This document shows positions 17,032 through 26,275 of a DNA stretch of 64,000 nucleotides, in pieces. Position numbers and translations under genes: made by a program. This DNA is from Algorimicrobium echini (GTDB lineage: Bacteria > Bacteroidota > Bacteroidia > Flavobacteriales > Flavobacteriaceae). A model generated the notes under the pieces. It was given only the letters and a program-made list of their open reading frames with translations. It was not told the origin of the DNA and searched no databases. Numbering within the stretch: the stretch's first letter is position 1; each line of letters begins with the position of its first letter. The stretch covers positions 466,335-530,334 of the forward strand of contig NZ_FOVN01000002.1 in the NCBI RefSeq assembly GCF_900115185.1. Reading direction: 5' to 3'.

Positions 17032-20000
17032 TTAATTCTTCTCGTCTTCATTTTTGAAGCCAATAAATCCAGGGATATTTTTATCGTTTTCTTCGGCTTG
17101 CTCCGCTTCTTTTGCTTTTTCTTCTTCGTATTCCTGTTTACCTTTAAATATAATTTGTATTAGCTCACTAAATGTATCAAAATCTACATTCCAAGCAATA
17201 CCAACCCCTTGTGTGTAGCCAATTTCTTCACCAAAATTCCGAATACTATTTTCGCGATTAAATACTTTTGCGGTTAATGTTCCTTCGTCATTTAAAAGAA
17301 AATCTATTTGAACATCGCCAGCAATAACGGTTTCACTAACACCTCCTACTGGTACACCAACCTTACCATTAATTAGTATACGATCGCTGATATTGGTTTG
17401 AAGCGTGACACCTAACCGATCATCCGTTTGATAATCTGGTGTGTTTTCGCCAGCTTCAAAGTTTAAACCAATATTAACTTTATTATCACTTGTTGAAAAG
17501 AAGCCGTTAATAATACCGTTTAATCGTTCTGTAATAGTTCCTGTTATATTAATATCATTTAAACGGTTGGAAAATGCACCTGTAGCTAATAAGTATAATG
17601 CTTGATTATCTCTGTCTTCTTTAGAGTCCAATCGGTAATTTAATTCTGATTTCACTGTAGAACTCACATTCGGAAATTCAAACTCGAACTCGATATCAGG
17701 CTTTTCTAAAGGGCCACTTAAATTCGTTAAAACGTGAACTGGAATACTCCTATTTATAGGATTATCTAACAATGGTGACGGATTTGCTTGGGTTTTATAT
17801 ATAGCGCTAATTTCCATCTGCGCAGAAAAGGGATCGCCTTCCCACGCTAATGTTCCTCCTGGTTCTACTATAAATTTCTTTTGAACAATACCACCATACA
17901 TAAAGTTATATACACCATCGAAAACGGAGAAATCACCATAAATATTAAATTTACCATTAGTATTAATATCTATAAGTAATCCTCCAACACCACTTCCTTT
18001 AATGGTACTTCCCGAAACCTTATCAATTACAATTTCTATTTCTGCATCCTGGGTTATATCCAGTTCAAAATCCAATTCTAAACCTGAAATATTTTGCGAA
18101 TTCACTTCTTGACCTAATGATTTGGCTAGTTTTTCTTCTGGAGTTAAAAAGTGAATAAATGAGTTATCACCAAATGTAGCAGAATCTGTTAACGGAATTA
18201 CAAAGGTAGTCCCTGGTTTGGTTTCGCCTATGACACTAATAACCAAATCACTTGTTGGTCCTTTAATACTTGCCATACCACCTATAAAACCAGTTCCGTA
18301 ATAGGGTGCTTCTTCAGTTTCTTCTTGTGTGTCTAACACTAATAATCGTGGTGTATTAATATCCAGATCCAAACTCCAATCGCCAAAATTTACATGATTT
18401 ATAGAGCCATCCAAAACTCCTTTGGAATTGTATTTCGTATCCGTTAAACGGATGTTATTAAATACAAAACTTTGATTATCTAATGTGACTGATGATTTAT
18501 TAGCAAATTCAAAATCAACATTCAAATACGGAACTGTTAATCCCGAATTATTCAGTACCAAATCGCCATTTAATTGAGGTTTGTTAAGGCTTCCTTCTAG
18601 TTTAGCAACACCTGTAACATCTCCTCGAATATTGGATAAAATTCCCGATAAAAAGGGGTTTAGAGGCGAGAGATTGAAATTATTAAAATTTAAATCGACG
18701 TCAATTGTTGATACATTTGATGCGACATCTATAATTCCAATAGCTGAAAAGGATTCGTTGGCATCATCTTTAATTTTAGCATAAACCGAATAATTTGTAA
18801 GCGATTCATTACCGCGTATTTGAGCGTCAAAAGATCCCAGTACAAGTTTGTTAATCTCTAAATCATCTACCGTTATATTAGCATCTGGTAAATACAAACC
18901 GTTTTGTTGAAAGACATCCAGTTTCCCATTAACATTACCACGTAAATCCAAACTATCAATGGATGGTGTAATTTTGGCCAGATCCACATCTTTGAAATTT
19001 AGCTTGATATCTTTATATGTTGAATCGCGCAATTCGCCAAATAGCTTTATCTGTTCGCTATTATGACTCATTAGAAAAGAGTCTATTTTAACATTTTTGA
19101 ATTTATTATCGAAAACTAGTCTATTATTCCGATTTCTATTCTCATTTAAAACCCAAGTATTCCCTTTAAAGGTAAGGTCTGACTTGCTAAAACCAACAAC
19201 CGATTTATTCTCCTTATTTATGGTGTGGTAAAAACTTAAATTATATGCGTCATTATTATTTTTACCCCCTTTAAATTCTGATCGGATAAACAGGGTATCT
19301 TTTAAGGTTACATTAATCAGATTAAATTTAGAAATATTATAGTAATTAGTGTTTATACTATCAACTTCAACATAAGTATTAAATAGCGGGTTTTTATTAT
19401 CAACTTGAAGCGAAATTTGATCAGCAAAATAATCAAACAGTTTTATTTTAGGTGATTTAAAGGTTAGTTTAAATTCATCCTCTTGACTCTCTACATGTCC
19501 TCGAATATAAGTGTTACTACCCAGTTCAATATCTGGGACAAACACTTCAACTATTTTATTATAGATATTAAAATTAAAATCAATATACTGATTTTCTAAA
19601 ACCTTATGTGGTTTAAAATTAGCATAAATACTTCCTACTGCATTCTCGAAAAGCTTATCAATGTCTTCAAACAGGAAAACACCAGATAACTGCCCAGTAA
19701 TAATATCTGGAGAATTAACATTAATATACCTTACCTCATCTTGAAAGGATGACGATATTTGAAAATCTTCAAAGAAATAGGAATCGTGTTCATTAATATA
19801 GGACGTGTTATTAAATTGAATACTGCCAATAGCATTATTTACAGACGTGCCAGTTGCTTTCATAATGACAGTCCCCTTAAATGTAGATAGGCTATCATTT
19901 TTAACAAAATTCATAGCCTTTAGGTTAGCATAGCTAACATCGGCAATAAAATCAAATTCATTAATATCTTTAGAAAAATCGGCTAAACCATTAAATTTTA

Positions 20001-21435
20001 ATTTTAAGTTATCATCATTAGATACTAGTTTCCCGTCGTAAATATTATTACCGAGTACACCAGAAACTTCTAAATTATTATATTCATAACCATTATAAGC
20101 AACCGAATATACATCTCCTAGAAGCTTGGTGTCTAAACCTTCTAGGCTAAATCCCTTACCATTTACTTTAAGATTTAATGACGTTTCTCCCCATTTGGTG
20201 TTTTCTAAAAACTCTCCAATATTAAAATCCTTAAACACAATTTGACCCGTGTAAGTGGCATTGTCAACATCGTTAAAGGTTTTCATTTCTAAATCGGAAT
20301 CAATAAATCCGAGATCTGTTTGAATTTGCAGTTTCGCTTTAATAGTGCTAGTGGTAATTTCAGATTGGCCAACAATAGTAAAACGTCCTAATCGGTCAAA
20401 TGCGGAAGGAATGGCATTACCTAAAACATTTGGTAATAATGCTTTTAAATCTTTATAATTTGATGACAGGTTACTAAAATCACCATTCATGTAGAAATTG
20501 TTTTCTTCCTTATTAAAAAGATTTTTAAAATGAATGTTACCATAAATTCTGCTATTCGTACTCGTGTTTAGCCGCAAATTATTGAGTTGCATGTCATTTA
20601 ATGTTCCTGTAACCTGAGTGGTAAAATTTGCATGTTGGTTAATACCAAACTCATCGTAAAAGGTATTTAATTCATTTAAAGCTATATCAGCTTCGGTAAA
20701 ATTGGCATTCACTTGAACCTTATCGGTGAAAAATTGCAAATCCTCCCGATTGTAGGAGAATTTTACATCCCCTTTTAAAATGGAGCTTTCCGTTTTAATA
20801 TCTAAATTTTCTAATAATATTTGTTCTTTGGTGTATGAAAAATTAGTGACTAAATTTTTCATTTTAAGACCACGACTATCATTAAAAGCTAATGTATTTA
20901 TTCGGGTACTAACATTTGGTCCATTGATAAGTAAATTAGTAGCATTTGCAAAAACGCTTGTAAATTCTAAAATTTTAGGCGTTTCGTTATTTTCATTAAT
21001 CATTCTGAACAGACCATCTCTTATCGTCACGTCACTAGAGGACAATAAAAAACTACTTTCTTTATCTTCTTGGTTATCTTCATCAAAACGCGCCACAAAT
21101 ACATCCAAATTGGTGTCAGTTTCACCTTTGTAAGTAACTAAATTAAAAATAACGCCTTCTAAATCAATATCTCCAAAAACCAATTTTCCATTATACAGAT
21201 TTTTAAAACTTAATATGGACGTATTTAGTTCAGTAGCACTAATTAGAGTATCTTTTTTAAAATCGCGGATAAGTACACCTTTCAATTCTACATCGCCATT
21301 AACTTGTAGACCAATACGCTCGATATTTATATTTGTTTTAAAATCGGAATTTATTCTATTTGTTACGTGTTTGGCAATGCTTGTTTGAACAGCTGGAATG
21401 GATAATAATAGTATCAAAATAATAAATAATAGCAA
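17032..21435 (-). CDS. tamB: TamB-like translocation/assembly module protein (AsmA/DUF490 family)
   Basis: 1,467 residues from the only canonical start in reach, a TTG at 21433-21435. The frame stays open upstream to ATC at 21478-21480, reading IKKFFKILGRLVATF before LLLFIILILLLSIPAV. That basic N-terminus is what TamB proteins normally have, so the true start is probably upstream and non-standard. After the membrane anchor comes a very long beta-rich groove, with the TamB_C (DUF490) domain in about the last 450 residues (GTGFIGGMASIKGP, YGDFSVFDGVYNFMYGG, LATGAFSNRLND). It is thought to bridge the periplasm and move lipid or help outer-membrane protein insertion. It ends with a charged KEAEQAEENDKN tail. 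Divergent from tsaD. Confidence 0.92.
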   Translation of the reverse strand: MLLFIILILLLSIPAVQTSIAKHVTNRINSDFKTNINIERIGLQVNGDVELKGVLIRDFKKDTLISATELNTSILSFKNLYNGKLVFGDIDLEGVIFNLVTYKGETDTNLDVFVARFDEDNQEDKESSFLLSSSDVTIRDGLFRMINENNETPKILEFTSVFANATNLLINGPNVSTRINTLAFNDSRGLKMKNLVTNFSYTKEQILLENLDIKTESSILKGDVKFSYNREDLQFFTDKVQVNANFTEADIALNELNTFYDEFGINQHANFTTQVTGTLNDMQLNNLRLNTSTNSRIYGNIHFKNLFNKEENNFYMNGDFSNLSSNYKDLKALLPNVLGNAIPSAFDRLGRFTIVGQSEITTSTIKAKLQIQTDLGFIDSDLEMKTFNDVDNATYTGQIVFKDFNIGEFLENTKWGETSLNLKVNGKGFSLEGLDTKLLGDVYSVAYNGYEYNNLEVSGVLGNNIYDGKLVSNDDNLKLKFNGLADFSKDINEFDFIADVSYANLKAMNFVKNDSLSTFKGTVIMKATGTSVNNAIGSIQFNNTSYINEHDSYFFEDFQISSSFQDEVRYINVNSPDIITGQLSGVFLFEDIDKLFENAVGSIYANFKPHKVLENQYIDFNFNIYNKIVEVFVPDIELGSNTYIRGHVESQEDEFKLTFKSPKIKLFDYFADQISLQVDNKNPLFNTYVEVDSINTNYYNISKFNLINVTLKDTLFIRSEFKGGKNNNDAYNLSFYHTINKENKSVVGFSKSDLTFKGNTWVLNENRNRNNRLVFDNKFKNVKIDSFLMSHNSEQIKLFGELRDSTYKDIKLNFKDVDLAKITPSIDSLDLRGNVNGKLDVFQQNGLYLPDANITVDDLEINKLVLGSFDAQIRGNESLTNYSVYAKIKDDANESFSAIGIIDVASNVSTIDVDLNFNNFNLSPLNPFLSGILSNIRGDVTGVAKLEGSLNKPQLNGDLVLNNSGLTVPYLNVDFEFANKSSVTLDNQSFVFNNIRLTDTKYNSKGVLDGSINHVNFGDWSLDLDINTPRLLVLDTQEETEEAPYYGTGFIGGMASIKGPTSDLVISVIGETKPGTTFVIPLTDSATFGDNSFIHFLTPEEKLAKSLGQEVNSQNISGLELDFELDITQDAEIEIVIDKVSGSTIKGSGVGGLLIDINTNGKFNIYGDFSVFDGVYNFMYGGIVQKKFIVEPGGTLAWEGDPFSAQMEISAIYKTQANPSPLLDNPINRSIPVHVLTNLSGPLEKPDIEFEFEFPNVSSTVKSELNYRLDSKEDRDNQALYLLATGAFSNRLNDINITGTITERLNGIINGFFSTSDNKVNIGLNFEAGENTPDYQTDDRLGVTLQTNISDRILINGKVGVPVGGVSETVIAGDVQIDFLLNDEGTLTAKVFNRENSIRNFGEEIGYTQGVGIAWNVDFDTFSELIQIIFKGKQEYEEEKAKEAEQAEENDKNIPGFIGFKNEDEKN

Positions 21436-21475
21436 AAAGGTTGCTACTAATCGACCGAGTATTTTGAAAAATTTT

Positions 21476-21503
21476 TTGATACGTTTATAAAGTTATAACT
21501 TTG
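21476..21503 (+). promoter_or_regulatory. Promoter of tsaD (TTG-N17-TAACTTTG)
   Basis: TTG at 21476-21478 and TAACTTTG at 21496-21503 with 17 bases between match the flavobacterial consensus TTG-N17-23-TAnnTTTG. It is 38 bases before the tsaD ATG. Confidence 0.7.
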
Positions 21504-21507
21504 ACCT

Positions 21508-21515
21508 CAAAACTA
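21508..21515 (-). promoter_or_regulatory. Divergent -7 box (TAGTTTTG) for tamB
   Basis: On the minus strand TAGTTTTG matches TAnnTTTG. It overlaps the region of the tsaD promoter, so the two divergent genes share a compact control region of about 40 bases. A start site near 21502 would leave room for translation from 21480. Confidence 0.4.
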
Positions 21516-21541
21516 ACAATTATTATGCCCAATTATTAGAA

Positions 21542-22564
21542 ATGGCAACAGAAAATATTTACATATTAGGAATTGAATCATCTTGTGATGATACAGCTGC
21601 TTCAGTGATGTTAAACGGTCAAATTTTAAGTAATGTTGTTGCTAATCAACAAATTCATGAAGAATATGGTGGTGTGGTTCCAGAATTAGCGTCTCGAGCC
21701 CATCAAAAAAATATAGTTCCTGTTGTAACACAAGCCTTAAAAAAAGCTGGAATTACTAAAAACGAACTTCATGCAATTGCCTTTACCAGAGGCCCTGGAT
21801 TAATGGGTTCGTTATTAGTTGGTACATCATTTGCCAAGTCGTTAGCATTTGGTCTGGATATACCCCTTATTGATGTTAACCATATGCAGGCACATATTTT
21901 GGCTCATTTTATAGAAGAACCAGACTTTAAAAAACCGCCTTTCCCGTTTCTAGCTATGACAATCTCTGGTGGCCATACCCAAATTGTAAAGGTCTCTAGT
22001 TATTTTGATTTAGAAGTCATTGGTGAAACTATGGATGATGCCGTAGGTGAGGCTTTTGACAAAAGTGGAAAAATTCTTGGTTTAGGCTATCCTGCTGGTC
22101 CAGAAATTGACAAACGTGCCAAATTAGGGAACCCAAAAGCTTTTAAATTTACCAAACCTAAAGTAGATGGTTTAAACTTTAGCTTTTCAGGATTGAAAAC
22201 AGGTATTCTATATTTTATACAAAAACAAACAAAAGCAAATCCTAATTTTATTGAAGAAAACCTAAACGATATTTGTGCATCAATTCAATATACCATTATA
22301 GGTATTTTAATGGACAAGCTTAAATTAGCTTCAAAAGAAACTGGTATTAGCCATATTGCTATAGGTGGAGGTGTTTCTGCAAATTCAGGTATTCGTCAAG
22401 CCTTAAAAAATGGCGAACAAAAATTTGGCTGGACAACCTATGTGCCTAAATTTGAATACACTACAGATAACGCAGCCATGATTGCTGTAGTTGGCTATTT
22501 AAAATACTTGGAAGGTAATTTTAGCTCACAAGATATTACTGCTTCTTCTAGATTGAAAATTTAA
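21542..22564 (+). CDS. tsaD: tRNA N6-adenosine threonylcarbamoyltransferase
   Basis: 340 residues, normal length. N-terminal ILGIESSCDDTAASV, the metal-binding NHMQAHILAHF (two His), TISGGHTQIV, the GEAFDKSGKILGLGYPAGPEID segment and the nucleotide site AIGGGVSANSGIRQAL. With TsaB/TsaE it attaches threonylcarbamoyl to A37 of ANN-decoding tRNAs. It has its own promoter and is divergent from tamB. Confidence 0.98.
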   Translation: MATENIYILGIESSCDDTAASVMLNGQILSNVVANQQIHEEYGGVVPELASRAHQKNIVPVVTQALKKAGITKNELHAIAFTRGPGLMGSLLVGTSFAKSLAFGLDIPLIDVNHMQAHILAHFIEEPDFKKPPFPFLAMTISGGHTQIVKVSSYFDLEVIGETMDDAVGEAFDKSGKILGLGYPAGPEIDKRAKLGNPKAFKFTKPKVDGLNFSFSGLKTGILYFIQKQTKANPNFIEENLNDICASIQYTIIGILMDKLKLASKETGISHIAIGGGVSANSGIRQALKNGEQKFGWTTYVPKFEYTTDNAAMIAVVGYLKYLEGNFSSQDITASSRLKI

Positions 22565-22569
22565 GTGCC

Positions 22570-22604
22570 ATTGTTAAAACATCTGTTAATAATGTTTTAA
22601 CAAT
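22570..22604. repeat. Perfect 13-bp inverted repeat between tsaD and the PPIase gene
   Basis: ATTGTTAAAACAT (22570-22582) pairs with ATGTTTTAACAAT (22592-22604) around a 9-base spacer. No T-run follows, so it is not a standard terminator. It could be a weak terminator, an RNA stem or a binding site for a dimeric regulator. Confidence 0.6.
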
Positions 22605-22657
22605 TCGTTCAAGGAAGCCTTATTTTTTGTTTTTTTGTTTACTAAACAACCCAAATT

Positions 22658-23278
22658 ATGAAAAATCTACTTATTCTTTTAATTGGCTTCTCTGCGTCCC
22701 TACACGCCCAAGAAGCCGTAACACCTAGTTTTGATGCCGTAACTAATACGGATGAAGCACAATTGTTTTTAGATTCCCATCCAAGTAAAAGCAATGCGTT
22801 TATTACCTTTAATGAAGAAAATCACCAAACAGAATTAGCACGAAATTTATTTAGTAGTGGTCACGCCACCACTGAAAATCAAATGGAAATAACACGTTAT
22901 AAAGTAGTCGACCGTTTTACAACAACGCATTATCGTGCCAATTATATATTTCTAGATGGAAATAAAATAGATGCTGAAACAGCAGAAAGTTTGATTAAAA
23001 CCATTTCCAAAAAATACAAAGAAGGAGTCCCTTTTAGCAAATTAGCAAAAGAATACTCTATGGATAGAAACGCTAATAGAAATGGCGATACAGGTTGGTT
23101 TGCTCCAGGAAAATTGAATCCAGATTTAGAAAAAGTAATTATGAATGTACCCTTAAGTGACCGAGACTTATTCTCGTTTGAACTCAAAGAAAAATCCTGG
23201 TATTATTTAGTTCTAAATTCATATGAGCCAAAAGACATTAAAGAAATTAAAGTCCTGAAAATAGTCGAAAAAAAATAA
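22658..23278 (+). CDS. Parvulin-type peptidyl-prolyl isomerase, exported
   Basis: 206 residues with a signal peptide (MKNLLILLIGFSASLHAQ). The C-terminal half (about residues 90-200) is a PpiC/rotamase domain: RANYIFLDG, LIKTISKKYKEGVPFSKLAKEYSMDRN, GDTGWFAPGKLNPDLEKVI and KSWYYLVLNSYEPK. The N-terminal stretch (about 20-85) has no recognised domain. It probably helps fold exported proteins. It begins the run tsaD-PPIase-rsmE and ends 2 bases before rsmE. Confidence 0.8.
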   Translation: MKNLLILLIGFSASLHAQEAVTPSFDAVTNTDEAQLFLDSHPSKSNAFITFNEENHQTELARNLFSSGHATTENQMEITRYKVVDRFTTTHYRANYIFLDGNKIDAETAESLIKTISKKYKEGVPFSKLAKEYSMDRNANRNGDTGWFAPGKLNPDLEKVIMNVPLSDRDLFSFELKEKSWYYLVLNSYEPKDIKEIKVLKIVEKK

Positions 23279-23280
23279 CC

Positions 23281-23991
23281 ATGCAGCTATTTTATAATCC
23301 ACATATTTCTGAAACTACCGATAGCTTTACTTTTGACAAAGATGAAAGTCGTCATATTGTTAAAGTACTTCGGAAAAATATGGGAGATACCCTTCACATT
23401 ACTAATGGCAAAGGTTGGTTATTTTCTGCCGAAATAACTCGGGATGCCATCAAGAAATGTGAAGCTAAAATAATAGCTAAAGAACTCCAAAAACCTTTAA
23501 ACTATAATTTGCATTTAGCTGTAGCACCAACGAAAATGAACGATCGGTTTGAGTGGTTTTTAGAAAAAGCAACCGAAATTGGTATTACTACTATTACACC
23601 TATTATCTGCGATCATAGCGAACGTCACGTAATAAAGTATGATAGATATGAAAAAATAGTTCAATCGGCAATGAAGCAATCTCTTAATTGTTATATGCCA
23701 ACTTTAAACGAGGCAATCCCTTTTTCTGAATTTATTAGGCAGCCTTTTACTGGGCAACTCTTTATTGCGCACTGTGAAGACCAAATTAAAAAACCGTTAA
23801 AACATGAAATTAAATCGGGCGCGCCAATAACCATTCTTATTGGACCTGAAGGCGATTTTAGTGTTAAAGAAATTGAAACGGCTATTAAAAATAAGTTTAT
23901 TCCTGTAACTTTGGGAGAAACCAGATTACGAACAGAAACAGCAGCTATTGTTGCTTGTCACAGTGTGGCATTTGTAAATGAAACCCTATGA
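23281..23991 (+). CDS. rsmE: 16S rRNA (uracil(1498)-N(3))-methyltransferase
   Basis: 236 residues, usual length. N-terminal PUA-like part with HIVKVLRKNMGDTLHITNGKG, then the SPOUT knot domain: LAVAPTKMNDRFEWFLEKATEIGI, ILIGPEGDFSVKEIETA and the C-terminal knot LGETRLRTETAAIVACHSV. It methylates U1498 of 16S rRNA. Its last four bases (ATGA) overlap the start of the DUF4159 gene. Confidence 0.96.
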   Translation: MQLFYNPHISETTDSFTFDKDESRHIVKVLRKNMGDTLHITNGKGWLFSAEITRDAIKKCEAKIIAKELQKPLNYNLHLAVAPTKMNDRFEWFLEKATEIGITTITPIICDHSERHVIKYDRYEKIVQSAMKQSLNCYMPTLNEAIPFSEFIRQPFTGQLFIAHCEDQIKKPLKHEIKSGAPITILIGPEGDFSVKEIETAIKNKFIPVTLGETRLRTETAAIVACHSVAFVNETL

Positions 23992-24629
23992 AGCAGCTTA
24001 TAACCAGCCTCCTATTACTAATATCATGTAGTATTTTTGCTCAAGAAATAGCCGTTTTAAAATATAAAGGCGGTGGTGACTGGTATGGAAATCCAACAGC
24101 ACTTCCAAATTTGATTCAATTTTGCAATACCAATATTAATACTAAAATTAACGAAAAACCTGAAACGGTAGAAGCTGGGAGTATTGATATTTTTCAGTAT
24201 GCATTTATACACATGACGGGTCATGGCAATGTGTATTTTAGCGATGCCGATGCTGAAAACTTACGAAACTATTTATTGTCAGGTGGCTTTCTGCATATTG
24301 ATGATAATTACGGAATGAAACCCTATGTTACAGAAGCTTTAAAAACCGTTTTTCCGAACACCGACATGATAGAACTACCCGCAAACCATCCCATTTTTAA
24401 TACGGTGTATAATTTCCCAGAAGGCTTACCAAAAATACATGAGCATGATGGTAAACGTCCACAAGCGTTTGGGATATTTCAAGAAAACAGATTGGTGGTG
24501 CTTTTTACAGTAGAAAGCGATTTGGGCGATGGTTGGGAAGATGAAGTAATCCATAACGACCCACCAGAAGTTCGCGAAAAAGCTCTAAAAATGGGTGCTA
24601 ATATTATTAAATACGCTTTTGAGCATTAA
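23988..24629 (+). CDS. DUF4159 domain protein, exported
   Basis: 213 residues with signal peptide (MKQLITSLLLLISCSIFAQ). The DUF4159 domain fills the rest: VLKYKGGGDWYGNPTALPNL, FIHMTGHGNVYFSDADAENL, LLSGGFLHIDDNYGMKPYV and DLGDGWEDEVIHNDPPE. The fold resembles a glutamine-amidotransferase/ThuA-like layout in which the cysteine is replaced; the catalytic role is not known. In other bacteria DUF4159 proteins occur beside MoxR ATPase and VWA genes, which are absent here. Translationally coupled to rsmE. Confidence 0.88.
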   Translation: MKQLITSLLLLISCSIFAQEIAVLKYKGGGDWYGNPTALPNLIQFCNTNINTKINEKPETVEAGSIDIFQYAFIHMTGHGNVYFSDADAENLRNYLLSGGFLHIDDNYGMKPYVTEALKTVFPNTDMIELPANHPIFNTVYNFPEGLPKIHEHDGKRPQAFGIFQENRLVVLFTVESDLGDGWEDEVIHNDPPEVREKALKMGANIIKYAFEH

Positions 24630-24635
24630 TAAAAT

Positions 24636-25142
24636 ATGCAACTAACACATGACACTTCAAAATTTACACCTCGCAACTACCCTATAACGGTTATTTGTGA
24701 CGGCATTACAAATGCCCCAAACATTGGTAGTTTATTCCGGACAGCAGATGCTTTTGGTATAGAGAAATTAATTCTCTGTGGTAACCATTTAGAACTCGGA
24801 CGAAAATCAGCTAAAACGTCTCGAGCAACAGAAAAATATGTGTCATTTGAAATTAATAATAATAGTTTTGAAACGGTTTCCAATTACAAAGCCAAAGGTT
24901 ATCAAATAATTGCTTTGGAAATTACTGAAAACAGTCAGCCTATAAATCAGTTACATTTTAAAACTAATCAGCCTATTGCTCTAGTCATTGGTGCCGAAAA
25001 TTTTGGTGTTTCAGAAACAATTTTAACAATAGCAGATGCTGTTATTCACCTAGAAATGTATGGTAAAAATAGTAGCATGAATGTGGTTCAAGCTACTAGT
25101 ATTTGCCTGTACGAATTTACCAAGCAACTTAATGACACCTAA
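24636..25142 (+). CDS. TrmH-family (SpoU) RNA 2'-O-methyltransferase
   Basis: 168 residues, a bare SPOUT domain without the N-terminal substrate-binding domain of RlmB. The three motifs are present: NAPNIGSLFRTADAFGIEKL (motif 1), IALVIGAENFGVSETIL (motif 2) and MYGKNSSMNVVQATSICLYE (motif 3). It uses S-adenosylmethionine to methylate a ribose in tRNA or rRNA; the target base is not clear from sequence. It is 6 bases after the DUF4159 gene. Confidence 0.92.
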   Translation: MQLTHDTSKFTPRNYPITVICDGITNAPNIGSLFRTADAFGIEKLILCGNHLELGRKSAKTSRATEKYVSFEINNNSFETVSNYKAKGYQIIALEITENSQPINQLHFKTNQPIALVIGAENFGVSETILTIADAVIHLEMYGKNSSMNVVQATSICLYEFTKQLNDT

Positions 25143-25176
25143 TTGCTAAACATTTCATTTTCAATCTGTATATTTG
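25143..25176 (+). promoter_or_regulatory. Promoter of the AI-2E transporter gene, giving a likely leaderless mRNA
   Basis: TTG at 25143-25145, 23 bases, then TATATTTG at 25169-25176. Only four bases separate the box from ATG 25181, so the transcript should begin at or next to the start codon. Confidence 0.55.
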
Positions 25177-25180
25177 ATGC

Positions 25181-26269
25181 ATGAATTCTAAAGACATTTC
25201 AACCGGTATTTTGCGCGCTGTTGGCTATATGTTAGGTATAGCAATTCTTGTGTTTTTTATTTATAAAATACAATCCGTTATTGTTTACATTGCTATTTCT
25301 GCCGTTATTTCATTAACGGGAAGACCCATTGTTGCTTTTTTACGACGTCGGCTAAAGTTTAATAACCTTTTAGCCGTAGCTGTTACCATAATTCTGCTTT
25401 TAGGATTTATCATAGGACTCGTTGGACTGTTCATTCCATTAATTGTAGAGCAAGGGCATAATTTATCGTTGCTGGATATCGATAAATTACAAGGCAATAT
25501 TAACAACATTTATAATGAAGCTGTTTCGCATTTTAATGTAAATAATTTTAATTCCGGCAAAACATTAGAAGATTCAGGATTATTAGGACAAATAGACTTT
25601 AGTGTCATCCCTGAATTTTTAAACTCCGTTGTTAGTGGATTAGGTAGTTTTAGCATTGGCTTGTTTTCGGTTTTATTTATTTCATTTTTCTTTTTAAAAG
25701 ATAGTAAGTTATTTGAGAATAGTTTATTGACACTTGTTCCGGATAGAAATGTAAGTCGTGTTAAAAATTCAATCGAAAAAATAAAAGATTTACTCTCACG
25801 CTATTTTGTTGGGCTTGTTTTTCAAATATCCGTTATCTTTATAATTTACACCATAGGTTTACTAATTATAGGTGTAGAAAATGCGGTAGTAATAGCATTT
25901 TTATGTGCTTTAATTAATTTAGTGCCTTATTTAGGACCTGTAATTGGTGGTTGCATCATGATATTATTAACCATGACCAGTAATTTAGGAACCAGTTTTA
26001 GCGAGGTAATACTGCCTGAAACGGTTTATGTTTTAATTGTTATTGCTATCGGTCAATTGATTGATAATTTTATTAGTCAGCCAATTATTTTTTCTAGAAG
26101 TGTAAAATCTCACCCATTGGAAATTTTTCTTGTAATTATAATTGCAGGCCTACTCTTTGGCATTGTAGGCATGATCATTGCCATCCCAACTTATACCGCG
26201 TTAAAGGTAATTTTGAAAGAATTTTTATCCGAAAATAAAGTCGTTCAGAGTTTAACCAAGAATTTATAA
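25181..26269 (+). CDS. AI-2E family transporter (PerM/YdiK-like membrane protein)
   Basis: 362 residues with about seven or eight membrane helices, including a pair at residues 12-50, one at 63-85, and a cluster from 155 to the end. Signature segments are SAVISLTGRPIVAFLRR, FISFFFLKDSKLF, LINLVPYLGPVIGG and FLVIIIAGLLFGIVGMIIAIP. Members export autoinducer-2, or in some cases act as Na+/H+ exchangers; which applies here is not known. It has its own promoter immediately before the ATG. Confidence 0.92.
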   Translation: MNSKDISTGILRAVGYMLGIAILVFFIYKIQSVIVYIAISAVISLTGRPIVAFLRRRLKFNNLLAVAVTIILLLGFIIGLVGLFIPLIVEQGHNLSLLDIDKLQGNINNIYNEAVSHFNVNNFNSGKTLEDSGLLGQIDFSVIPEFLNSVVSGLGSFSIGLFSVLFISFFFLKDSKLFENSLLTLVPDRNVSRVKNSIEKIKDLLSRYFVGLVFQISVIFIIYTIGLLIIGVENAVVIAFLCALINLVPYLGPVIGGCIMILLTMTSNLGTSFSEVILPETVYVLIVIAIGQLIDNFISQPIIFSRSVKSHPLEIFLVIIIAGLLFGIVGMIIAIPTYTALKVILKEFLSENKVVQSLTKNL

Positions 26270-26275
26270 TCTAAT

